Below, piece after piece: positions 1-6,480 of a stretch of DNA of 64,000 bases. A program made the translations under genes and the position numbers. Below the pieces are notes generated by a model. That model was not told the DNA's origin, searched no databases, and saw only the letters and a program-made list of their open reading frames with translations. Position 1 is the first letter of the stretch; every line of letters starts with the position of its first letter. Source of the stretch: a virus; the IMG/VR virus record IMGVR_UViG_3300025131_008220, positions 1 through 64,000 of that record; one strand, written 5' to 3'.

Positions 1-334
1 ATTTAAACACGCCCACACCCTTAACGTATGGAAATAGTGGAGATTTCTTCAACCACCTTGCTCTGCCTGCGTACTTAGAGATATTTAAACTACCGGATAT
101 CCATGCATAAGGCGCACACGATTCGTATTTCCAAGCGCTTGAGTATAGTATCTTGTCACCGTGGTCATCACTGAACATTGTGTGAGCCATTTGTAATTGT
201 TTTTGATTGCTGATACACACTGCTTTTTGTCCGACTGATTTTGCCTTACTAATTGTCGGCAGCATTAAAGCCGCTAGGATCGCAATAATAGCAATCACCG
301 CTAGTAGCTCAATAAGCGTGAATCCTTTTTTCAT
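1..334 (-). CDS. Pseudopilin-like protein, partial (C-terminus outside window)
   Basis: This reading frame starts at an ATG at 334 and is still open at position 1, so only about 111 residues are visible. It begins with a class III (prepilin-type) signal, [10 protein letters not shown], followed by a hydrophobic helix (about residues 7-27). Then comes a CISNQKQLQ stretch typical of the pseudopilins that are abundant in Verrucomicrobiota, Lentisphaerota and Planctomycetota. The ATG shares one base with the TGA of the gene before it (TGATG), so the two are translationally coupled tandem paralogues. In bacteria such proteins are cleaved by prepilin peptidase and assembled by type II secretion or type IV pilus-like machines. 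What a phage would do with one is unknown. Confidence 0.8.
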   Translation of the reverse strand, partial: MKKGFTLIELLAVIAIIAILAALMLPTISKAKSVGQKAVCISNQKQLQMAHTMFSDDHGDKILYSSAWKYESCAPYAWISGSLNISKYAGRARWLKKSPLFPYVKGVGVFK

Positions 335-1281
335 CAATAGGGGTTCCAAGTTGGATGGCTACCCCAACTGTCATTCCAATACCAACCCCATGAAGCATAC
401 ACCTTGCCGTCTATAGTGCGCTGATTCCCAGTTCTATTGTATCTACCTATACCTCCTCCTTGTCCTCCATACCATCTGTGATTATTGGGGTCTGGTACAA
501 TTGCTCTTTGTCTAAGCCAAGCTAAGTCTCTGTTATCAGGGCTTACTATTTTATCGGTATTAGTTGTAGGGTTCATTGCTTCGGATGATATATTTATCGT
601 ATCCTCCTCTAGCCATCTTCTAAATTCTACATGCGCATCTACAAAAGAAACAACAGAACCGTTATTGTGATAAACTCCGGGCCAGTCTTGAGAGAAAAAA
701 CTCTCACCGCCTTTGAGCGTTGGCGCTACTCTAAAGTTTCCAGCGTTAATAGATTGAGGTGGCATTTCGATAAAGGTAAACAACTGGCTAGCGTTGCGTA
801 CATCATCATATTCATGATGAACTTTATATTGGGTATCTGACAGCCAAGGCCACCCTGACCACCCGCCAACAAAAAGATTTATACTATAAGAACGAGGTCT
901 GTTTATAATCTTGGAATTAACCGTGACAGTTGATTTGTCGCCCGGGCAATGATATATCCCCATGCCCGCGTAAGGCTTTAAGGGAGAAAAGAAAAGGGGT
1001 CTACGAGTTTGACCCCATGGGCCGTTACCGCTCATACTGTCAGCAACCCACGCCCACATACCGGTAGGCTCCCCTGCCCAAGCTGATGCGTAAGGAAACC
1101 TGTTTTCGTGATCACCCGCAAACTCTACGTAAGCGAGGTTAAGTTGTCGTTGATTGTTGATACATGCGGCCTGCCATCCGGTCTGCTTAGCAGAAGAGAG
1201 AGCGGGCAATAGTAACGCAGCTAGGATCGCAATTATCGCTATGACTACAAGTAGTTCGATTAAAGTAAAGCCTTTCTTCAT
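334..1281 (-). CDS. Pseudopilin-like protein with PVC-type C-terminal domain
   Basis: This 315-residue protein opens with a prepilin cleavage motif ([10 protein letters not shown]) and a roughly 20-residue hydrophobic segment. A CINNQRQL motif, a YHCPGDKS cysteine motif (about residue 110) and a GVYHNNGS...VDAH segment (about residues 200-215) follow. The last resembles the H-X9-DG motif of the DUF1559-like pseudopilins that are greatly expanded in Planctomycetes, Verrucomicrobia and Lentisphaerae. The start ATG overlaps the preceding TGA (ATGA). It is a tandem paralogue of the next gene. The C-terminus is rich in Trp, Gly and Tyr, suggesting a surface-exposed domain. The family assignment is secure; the role in a phage is inference (host-surface mimicry, adhesion or export). 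Confidence 0.85.
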   Translation of the reverse strand: MKKGFTLIELLVVIAIIAILAALLLPALSSAKQTGWQAACINNQRQLNLAYVEFAGDHENRFPYASAWAGEPTGMWAWVADSMSGNGPWGQTRRPLFFSPLKPYAGMGIYHCPGDKSTVTVNSKIINRPRSYSINLFVGGWSGWPWLSDTQYKVHHEYDDVRNASQLFTFIEMPPQSINAGNFRVAPTLKGGESFFSQDWPGVYHNNGSVVSFVDAHVEFRRWLEEDTINISSEAMNPTTNTDKIVSPDNRDLAWLRQRAIVPDPNNHRWYGGQGGGIGRYNRTGNQRTIDGKVYASWGWYWNDSWGSHPTWNPY

Positions 1282-1811
1282 ACTTTGGTTGTTCCGTAGG
1301 GATAGTCGTAACGAGTAACTTTACCTCGTGCTTTGTTGAGTAACTTATGTAAAATTTTAAAAATGAAAAAATAAATCTTATACTTAAGAGTCTTTTCGTA
1401 TTTGAGCTGCCTTTTTCGTGCGTCTTTCCATTTTCTGTCCTCCTCTTTTATTTGTCCAATAGTCCGTTGAATATAAAATTCCTCTAAATATTTAGCGTCA
1501 AGTTTGCCTTCTAAGAATACAAACCGAAACTCTACCCAGTGGCAGTTGCCTTCTTTGTCTTTTATATTATCGTAAAAAAAGACTTCTCCCGAATAATCTA
1601 AAGAAACCCACTTGCTGTCTTTGCTTTCTTGAAGAACAACGTCTGTGTCGTTTAGGAAAAGCTTCTGCTTGTAGACTTTATATCGGCGTAGGGCATTATC
1701 CAAGCTTTTAGTCTGGTAGTAATGATTGCCGTGAATCAGCTTCTCCTGCTCTTTTGTGAGCAAGTCTTTTAAATAAGACTTTGGAACCATTATGTCATCA
1801 AACATTCCCAT
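1278..1811 (-). CDS. MGMFD-type phage protein
   Basis: This 177-residue protein starts MGMFDDI, an N-terminus that recurs in phage proteins of unknown function. [15 protein letters not shown] stretch and a GEVFFYD strand-like segment follow. The C-terminal third is basic and ends in an amphipathic or hydrophobic helix ([15 protein letters not shown], about residues 145-160). The start at 1811 is supported by AAGGAG seven bases upstream, one of the few clear Shine-Dalgarno sites here. Its stop overlaps the pseudopilin ATG. It is a distant paralogue of the product of 40939-41523. The function is unknown. Confidence 0.7.
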   Translation of the reverse strand: MGMFDDIMVPKSYLKDLLTKEQEKLIHGNHYYQTKSLDNALRRYKVYKQKLFLNDTDVVLQESKDSKWVSLDYSGEVFFYDNIKDKEGNCHWVEFRFVFLEGKLDAKYLEEFYIQRTIGQIKEEDRKWKDARKRQLKYEKTLKYKIYFFIFKILHKLLNKARGKVTRYDYPYGTTKV

Positions 1812-2007
1812 CGGTATTCTCCTTATTATATACTACTCCGCATCCATCTAAACTGGTTGTCACTGTTTCTCTTACTATTAAGGTTGTTCTATCTGATAGT
1901 GAATGCTCTCTTCCTAGCATTTTATCTACTTCAGTTAAGGCTTCGTATTCATTTGCGTTTCTAACCTCTATGTTGCAAATACAGGTTATGGTAGCTGTTT
2001 TTTCCAT
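1798..2007 (-). CDS. Small hypothetical protein
   Basis: A 69-residue protein that I do not recognise. It begins MEKTATITCICNIEV, which looks like a short beta strand with two cysteines. Its last codons overlap the start of the downstream MGMFD gene by 14 bases, and its ATG lies 6 bases after the stop of the heavy-metal-domain gene, so it belongs to the same operon. No Shine-Dalgarno site is visible. Confidence 0.5.
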   Translation of the reverse strand: MEKTATITCICNIEVRNANEYEALTEVDKMLGREHSLSDRTTLIVRETVTTSLDGCGVVYNKENTDGNV

Positions 2008-2013
2008 TTTAAA

Positions 2014-2355
2014 TCACGGTTTATTGTATCTGTTTAGTTCTTTTTTCTTCAACCATTTTATTGATTTTACTTTGTAGCCAGCGGACTTTACAATTTTACG
2101 AATTTGAGTAGGGTGTATTTCCGGACCCCAATACTCTATGAGAAGAATCTCTTTCTTCGTGTTCATTTGTAAATTTTTAATAAGCTTAGTTTTATTCAAG
2201 CCAATTTTGATGCCGAGAGCACAAGAGGGGCAGACCATGCCCGGAATTAAGACCTCTACATCTGGATCGACCACTTTATCTGCTCCCGATAGAGAAGTAA
2301 CTAGCAGCCAACCCATCAATAGGCCAACAATTGCAATTATTAGTGTTTTTTTCAT
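2014..2355 (-). CDS. Secreted heavy-metal-associated (HMA) domain protein
   Basis: This 113-residue protein has a signal peptide (MKKTLIIAIVGLLMGWLL, processing probably near residue 25). One ferredoxin-like HMA domain follows: GMVCPSCALGI (metal-binding CxxC at about residues 42-45), then the typical strand-helix ending SAGYKVKSI. Small periplasmic HMA proteins such as MerP and CopZ-like chaperones bind Cu, Hg or Zn ions. Its ATG overlaps the stop of the gene upstream. The combination of an exported metal chaperone and pseudopilins in one phage operon is odd and suggests a host-derived accessory cassette. The metal is not predictable. Confidence 0.75.
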   Translation of the reverse strand: MKKTLIIAIVGLLMGWLLVTSLSGADKVVDPDVEVLIPGMVCPSCALGIKIGLNKTKLIKNLQMNTKKEILLIEYWGPEIHPTQIRKIVKSAGYKVKSIKWLKKKELNRYNKP

Positions 2356-2549
2356 TCTCCGCTTTTAAAAACGCTAATCACTTCTTCCAGCTCTTTAATA
2401 AAATCAGCAGCCATCTCAATTTTTATGCAATCTTCGTCATTCACTATCACAACATTGGCAACCACATCTTTGTATTTATTAATTAGCCTTTGGATCGCTT
2501 TGTGAGTTTTACGGGGTTTATTTCTTTCAAATAAGGATACAGAGCTCAT
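2352..2549 (-). CDS. Hypothetical protein, first gene of the accessory operon
   Basis: An unrecognised protein of about 65 residues. It is short and mostly helical-looking (KTHKAIQRLINKY; a DFIKELEEVISVF tail). The open frame extends to a TTG at 2582. However, a consensus-like promoter lies at 2561-2589, so the first ATG after the predicted transcription start is at 2549, and I chose that one. The stop overlaps the ATG of the HMA gene (ATGA). Confidence 0.5.
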   Translation of the reverse strand: MSSVSLFERNKPRKTHKAIQRLINKYKDVVANVVIVNDEDCIKIEMAADFIKELEEVISVFKSGE

Positions 2550-2560
2550 GTCTTTTCTAC

Positions 2561-2589
2561 AGTCTACCATATACTTACACAAGAGTCAA
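2561..2589 (-). promoter_or_regulatory. Sigma-70-type promoter (TTGACT-17-TAGACT)
   Basis: The -35 box is TTGACT (2589-2584), the spacer is 17 bp and the -10 box is TAGACT (2566-2561). It lies directly after the terminator at 2590-2628 and only 11 bases before the ATG at 2549. It should drive the leftward operon that ends with the pseudopilins. Confidence 0.65.
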
Positions 2590-2628
2590 GAAAAAAAGGG
2601 GGGAGAGCACATCGAAAACTCTCCCCCC
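2590..2628 (-). terminator. Rho-independent terminator
   Basis: A ten-base-pair GC-rich stem (CTCTCCCCCC pairing with GGGGGGAGAG, 11-base loop) is followed on the minus strand by a run of eight bases, seven of them T. It separates the Lys-rich secreted gene from the next promoter. Confidence 0.85.
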
Positions 2629-2662
2629 CTGTGGCATTAGCCCTCTCCTTGTCGTCTAACAA

Positions 2663-2830
2663 TTATCTTATTACAATATCCCCGCCGCGTGACTCAGGTC
2701 GCCTTATTATAACCGTTCCTACTTTACTTCTCGGTATTCTTAATTCCCAGTTTATTTCTGGGGTAGACTTAAGATTCCTATCCGCAATGCTTGACGGTAT
2801 ATAATAGGGTTTATGATATTGTATAACAAT
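2663..2830 (-). CDS. Possible small ORF, same frame as the gene before it
   Basis: After the TGA at 2845-2843 the same frame stays open for 59 codons, ending at a TAA at 2665-2663. The peptide looks protein-like (HKPYYIPSSIADRNL..., then NWELRIPRSKVGTVIIRRPE). There is no ATG, GTG or TTG in frame. An ATT at 2830 is preceded by AAGGG with 7-base spacing. It may be read by TGA read-through, by rare ATT initiation, or not at all. Downstream, at 2622-2610, AAGGAG precedes another tiny frame (15 codons) that runs into the terminator stem. Confidence 0.25.
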   Translation of the reverse strand: MVIQYHKPYYIPSSIADRNLKSTPEINWELRIPRSKVGTVIIRRPESRGGDIVIR

Positions 2831-2842
2831 GTTCTCACCCTT

Positions 2843-3394
2843 TCATTCACCCGGGTCGTTTCCGTCAATAACCTTATCGCGGTTATTCTTAAACTCCTCG
2901 CGGATTTCCTTTATGCGTTTACCGACCTCTTCGCGATGGGTTTTCATCTTCTCATACCATTCTTTTCTCCCAGCAGCCATTTTCTCTCTAAGAGCCTTCT
3001 TTTCGTCGTCTGTGGCATCTTTCCATGCTTTCCGGTCAAAGCCCTTGTGGCCCTTCTTAGCGGCCGCAGCAAAGGCCTCCTTTAGCTCTTTGATTTTGGC
3101 GTCGTCTCTTACGAGTTTTCCAAAGGCTCCCCCCTTCTTAGAGTCACCCTTTTTTCGATCATGTACTTTGTGACCGCGTTTCTTGGCGTCACCGCGCTTT
3201 TTCTTGCGTTGGTCAAAAGCAGCCTTGAGGCGCGCCTTAACCTTTTCAGAGTCCCACTTCTTTCCGCCACGCTCGGGCTTTTCCTTCTTAGGCTTATCTG
3301 GTTTAGGCGCAGGTTGGGGAACCTGACCTGTAGCTGTTAACGCTGACGCCATGACGGCAACCAGCCCAATCTTAAGAATTCTTTTAATGAACAT
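2843..3394 (-). CDS. Secreted Lys/Ala-rich basic protein
   Basis: A 183-residue protein with a clear Sec signal peptide (MFIKRILKIGLVAVMASALT, cleavage near residue 23), then a Pro/Lys linker and highly charged, helix-rich sequence (repeated KK, RKK, EE and DRK clusters). I do not recognise a named domain. Similar low-complexity exported proteins occur in Verrucomicrobiota and Planctomycetota. The local sequence is more GC-rich than neighbouring phage genes, which fits acquisition from a host. It has its own sigma-54-like promoter and terminator, so it is an independent transcription unit. Confidence 0.65.
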   Translation of the reverse strand: MFIKRILKIGLVAVMASALTATGQVPQPAPKPDKPKKEKPERGGKKWDSEKVKARLKAAFDQRKKKRGDAKKRGHKVHDRKKGDSKKGGAFGKLVRDDAKIKELKEAFAAAAKKGHKGFDRKAWKDATDDEKKALREKMAAGRKEWYEKMKTHREEVGKRIKEIREEFKNNRDKVIDGNDPGE

Positions 3395-3408
3395 AATGTA
3401 TATTACAC

Positions 3409-3425
3409 TGCAATTATCGTGCCAA
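3409..3425 (-). promoter_or_regulatory. Sigma-54-type promoter (TGGCACG-N4-TTGCA)
   Basis: On the minus strand TTGGCACGATAATTGCA matches the RpoN consensus exactly, with GG at 3423-3422 and GC at 3411-3410 separated by 10 bases. The predicted start (12 bases after the GC) is 4 bases before the ATG at 3394. A weaker sigma-70 reading, TTGGCA-17-TATACA, is possible at the same place. Confidence 0.6.
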
Positions 3426-3472
3426 CTATAAAAACGTTTATTCCTAGTGTTTCGTTACTTTTTTATTTATTT

Positions 3473-3499
3473 AAAAAAATGTTGGGGGATAGAACCCAA
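3473..3499 (-). terminator. Probable weak rho-independent terminator
   Basis: A five-base-pair stem (TTGGG/CCCAA, 8-base loop) followed by CATTTTTTT on the minus strand, 15 bases beyond the stop of the SnoaL-like gene. The stem is short, so the call is tentative. Confidence 0.4.
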
Positions 3500-3513
3500 G
3501 CTATTGGGGGATA

Positions 3514-3858
3514 TTACCCTTTAAAGGCTCTAATACCGAGTATTTTTCCTTCGTCAGTAAACTCAATAATATCAACTACTGCCAATCTTTCTAGCCCATT
3601 GGTAACAATGTCGAGTTCTGCTACGACAGTCACAGGTTTGCCAGTGAACCCGGCTACGAAGCTGCCCATATTTACGGGCTGAACATTTATCGACTCCACA
3701 GAATCAAATATCTCCTTCATTGCTATAAAAACATTTGGTTTGCCAATTGCTTCTATTTCCCAGTCTCTGAGTGTTGCATCGGCGTCAAACAGTTCATCCA
3801 ATCCTTCGAGATCCTTTTCGGAAAATAGCTTAAAATATTTTTCTGCTATATCATTCAT
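3514..3858 (-). CDS. SnoaL-like / NTF2-like domain protein
   Basis: A 114-residue protein that fits the small alpha+beta-barrel SnoaL/NTF2 fold: an N-terminal helix (IAEKYFKLFSEKDLEGLDELF), DADATLRDWE, FDSVESINV, and a C-terminal IIEFTDEGKI strand pair. Many members are ligand-binding or isomerase-like proteins; a catalytic role cannot be read from the sequence. The ATG overlaps the stop of the small gene upstream (ATGA). Proteins of this kind occur in bacterial surface-sugar loci, so a link to the sugar island is possible but unproven. Confidence 0.7.
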   Translation of the reverse strand: MNDIAEKYFKLFSEKDLEGLDELFDADATLRDWEIEAIGKPNVFIAMKEIFDSVESINVQPVNMGSFVAGFTGKPVTVVAELDIVTNGLERLAVVDIIEFTDEGKILGIRAFKG

Positions 3859-4004
3859 TTATCTTCTTTCTTTGCTTGAGTAAAAGCTCTTTCTATAATT
3901 CTAAAAAATTCAGCTTTTATATTTTTTGGAAAAGGCCAGTCTGCATCAAGCAAATAATATGCAAGATCTTCTTTAATTTTTTCTTCTAATTTATTTAAGT
4001 CCAT
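3855..4004 (-). CDS. Small hypothetical protein (49 residues)
   Basis: This frame runs from an ATG at 4004 to a TGA at 3857-3855 and encodes a charged, helical peptide (MDLNKLEEKIKEDLAYYLLD...). Its start lies inside the end of the previous gene, and its stop overlaps the ATG of the SnoaL-like gene as ATGA. It therefore fits the operon spacing of the whole region. The function is unknown. Confidence 0.6.
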   Translation of the reverse strand: MDLNKLEEKIKEDLAYYLLDADWPFPKNIKAEFFRIIERAFTQAKKEDK

Positions 4005-4336
4005 TTTGGGTTATATCTTTTTTGTAAACTGACCCAAGCGTCAGTATAAAGTTTTTGGTACTTCTCTCTCATCTCGTCAGTCCAAGCGTTGTCGTCGCGT
4101 CTCCAATCAAACTGCTCTCTTGTGTCAATAACGCAAGGAAATTTGGGGTGAATAATTCGTTGCGCCCTGCTCGGAGAACATTTGATATGCTTATCATAAA
4201 TCAACCAGCGATGTATGCCACTTTCATCCAACTCTCCTGTTTCCATCCCCAAGTAAACTTGAGAATCCCACTTACCCTTTATAACCTTGTCACATACATG
4301 ACACTTTATATCTACGTACTTATTCAATTTTTCCAT
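3995..4336 (-). CDS. Hypothetical protein with N-terminal CxxC
   Basis: A 113-residue protein with IKCHVCDKVIKG near the start and further single cysteines at about residues 53 and 68, so a small metal site is conceivable. The central KFPCVIDTREQFDWRRDD stretch and the C-terminal helix are not familiar. It is the first gene after the ribonucleotide reductase stop, with a gap of about 40 bases. No convincing promoter or Shine-Dalgarno site is visible. Confidence 0.5.
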   Translation of the reverse strand: MEKLNKYVDIKCHVCDKVIKGKWDSQVYLGMETGELDESGIHRWLIYDKHIKCSPSRAQRIIHPKFPCVIDTREQFDWRRDDNAWTDEMREKYQKLYTDAWVSLQKRYNPKWT

Positions 4337-4375
4337 AATATCGGCATTAAGCCCTAAGAATATTTGAGTAGTCGA

Positions 4376-6331
4376 TTACCTTATCGGACATGCTCCGCCT
4401 TCACATTCAAGGTCTTGTAATACGTGGCCGTTCCCCACTTTTGTGGCGGAAACTTTTTTGACTGCCAGTGAAAGTTTTTTGTACGTTTCTGCGTCGATCT
4501 CTTGGTAAGGAGCCTGATCGAACCCGTGGTCTTGGTGGAGAAGAAACGATACGCTTTTAATATTATTTTTATAATTTTTTCGGAGCCACTCTTTTATCTC
4601 TTCCAGCTCTTCTTTCTTGTAGTAAACGGTGCAAGAGACAGCGTTGTCAGACCATTCTTTTTGTATTTTTTTGACAAGATCTAACTGATCTACCGCTTTC
4701 ATGTCTTTCGCGAGCTTTGCGTTTTTTCCAGACTGGCAGGGGAACTCGACAATCACCGTATCTCTGTTCAATGAGCCGTCAAAGTTCTTTACATATTCAA
4801 CATGGTAGTTCATTTCCCTGCAGGCTTGAACTAGAGCGTCTTCGCTAGACATTCTGACTCGACGAATGTAGTACTGCGAATAGGCCGGGTGAACTCCCGG
4901 GGTTGCTCCAGCGAGAAGGCTTAGGGTTCCGCTTGGTTTTACCGTTGTAAGTTTGATGCTTTCGGGCCAACCTTGTTTTTTGCTCCATTCTTGATCGTAT
5001 TTGCGGAGAGCTTTATAGCAAGGATCCAGCCATTCTAGTTTTTCGTTTTCGGTGGCTTGGCAGATACCTGTGATGCCTTGTCCGATCCGAAAATTTTTGT
5101 GGACTATTTTATTTGTGTCTTCGTGAATAAAGGGAAGAGCGCAGATTGCTTTTTGGGTTTTATAAAGAAGCGTTGCGCATTCAATCATTTCTTCTTTGGA
5201 TTCTATATTATTTAAATAAAGCTCGGCAAGGTTACAGCACTCCTTGTCAGCTAGGGATATTTCTCCGCAGGGGTTAGTTCCTTCGCAGTTTTCTCTCATT
5301 TTTTCCCCTGTTCTTCCGAATTTGGAGCTTAAAGCGACATTGAAAAAACCGTATGGTTCTCCGTTTCCTCCGTAGCCATCCCAGACCCCTTCCGCAATGT
5401 GGTCATAACTGTCGCAGTAAATGGTGTTGTTACTCATTGCTCTCCAGTTTGGGATATTGCCTAAATCCCATCTTTTGGCTTTTATATACAGATAATCGTC
5501 TGGGTCTCCTAGGGCTATTTCAGCAGAGCGTCGGACATTTCCGGCTACTACCACAGAGCCAATGATGTTGGCAATATCGAGGACGTCAATACTGCGAAGC
5601 TTTTTTCCTTCTCTTTCTTTTATTACCCCTCCTATTTTATTGATTCCCTCGATTAGAATTTCGGGGCCGCTTGCGGTGCCTCCAAATCCTTGGATGGGTT
5701 TGCCTGCGCTACGGATCAGGACAGTGGAATAATTAAAAGATTCGCCTGTTACAAAATAAGACTCTAAAGCCTTGGCTAATAATCGTACCCATCCTTCCCT
5801 ACTATCTGGTACGATAAAATCTGCATCGTTTGTGTTTTTGACGGTAACTTCAACGCTCTTTTTTATTCGAGGGAGTTCGTGGATGTCTTCACGGCGAATA
5901 GAGTAACCAACTCCTCCTCCCAGCATCAGGTTTTCAAAGATAAAACAGAAATCAGAAGGTTTTTTGATTGCGGTAAACCAGCAGTTTAAAAGACTGTTTC
6001 CGCCGAACCTATCTACTGTCGATGTGCCTAACTGCCATAACCCGCGACCAGCAAAATTGCATTTTAAATTAAAAACAAGATCAAATAATCTTTCCGCTTC
6101 TTTTTTGGTATACTTGGCTCCTATTTTTTGAGCGCCGTTAATGCATCTCGCAATGGTTTCGTACCATTCTTCTAGGTTTCCATCTTCCTTGACTCGCGAA
6201 TAGGTTCGTTTGTAGACGATGTATCCTAGGCCGTTAAATCCCCATTTGGGTTGTTTGTTCTTGTATTTTTTTAAAAAGTCGTTAGTGATGATATCGGTAT
6301 CTTGTTTCATTTTGCAAATTATGGGGCACAT
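4376..6331 (-). CDS. nrdJ: Adenosylcobalamin-dependent (class II) ribonucleotide reductase
   Basis: This 651-residue enzyme resembles the monomeric B12-dependent ribonucleoside-triphosphate reductase of Lactobacillus leichmannii, which reduces NTPs to dNTPs without oxygen or a separate radical subunit. Visible features are the N-terminal RTYSR...E.W.ET motif, GGGVGYSIRRED, the active-site loop NPCGEISL (cysteine near 354), and the C-terminal redox pair CEGGACPIR at the extreme end. Length fits the family. The start is uncertain between ATG 6331 and ATG 6310; neither has a good Shine-Dalgarno site. It implies that the host supplies coenzyme B12. Just upstream is an ATP-cone-like fragment. Confidence 0.93.
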   Translation of the reverse strand: MCPIICKMKQDTDIITNDFLKKYKNKQPKWGFNGLGYIVYKRTYSRVKEDGNLEEWYETIARCINGAQKIGAKYTKKEAERLFDLVFNLKCNFAGRGLWQLGTSTVDRFGGNSLLNCWFTAIKKPSDFCFIFENLMLGGGVGYSIRREDIHELPRIKKSVEVTVKNTNDADFIVPDSREGWVRLLAKALESYFVTGESFNYSTVLIRSAGKPIQGFGGTASGPEILIEGINKIGGVIKEREGKKLRSIDVLDIANIIGSVVVAGNVRRSAEIALGDPDDYLYIKAKRWDLGNIPNWRAMSNNTIYCDSYDHIAEGVWDGYGGNGEPYGFFNVALSSKFGRTGEKMRENCEGTNPCGEISLADKECCNLAELYLNNIESKEEMIECATLLYKTQKAICALPFIHEDTNKIVHKNFRIGQGITGICQATENEKLEWLDPCYKALRKYDQEWSKKQGWPESIKLTTVKPSGTLSLLAGATPGVHPAYSQYYIRRVRMSSEDALVQACREMNYHVEYVKNFDGSLNRDTVIVEFPCQSGKNAKLAKDMKAVDQLDLVKKIQKEWSDNAVSCTVYYKKEELEEIKEWLRKNYKNNIKSVSFLLHQDHGFDQAPYQEIDAETYKKLSLAVKKVSATKVGNGHVLQDLECEGGACPIR

Positions 6332-6396
6332 TTGTTTATTTTTTCTACGTTGAATTCCTCTAGTTTTCCGTTTCTCTTCTTTACTCGAATGGGCAT
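6319..6396 (-). CDS. ATP-cone-like N-terminal fragment (25 codons)
   Basis: A tiny frame from ATG 6396 to TAA 6321-6319 encodes MPIRVKKRNGKLEEFN followed by VEKINKCAP. This is the typical first strand-turn-helix of the ATP-cone regulatory domain found at the N-terminus of many ribonucleotide reductases. It overlaps the nrdJ start in a different frame, and the rest of the cone is absent. It may be a vestige of an ATP-cone reductase or a tiny expressed peptide. The frame is also open upstream, back to the TGA of the polymerase gene. Confidence 0.4.
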   Translation of the reverse strand: MPIRVKKRNGKLEEFNVEKINKCAP

Positions 6397-6480
6397 TGGT
6401 ATAATAATTACACTGTTAAAAGCTGGGTAGGCAAAAGCTATCTTGCTCTTTTCGTATTCTATACTAAACTTTCTCTTCCG

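Noticed and set aside
1-4336. Left end is host chromosome rather than phage
   Set aside because: Not fully excluded, but the genes continue the same operon style and include an MFD protein with a paralogue in the phage core region.
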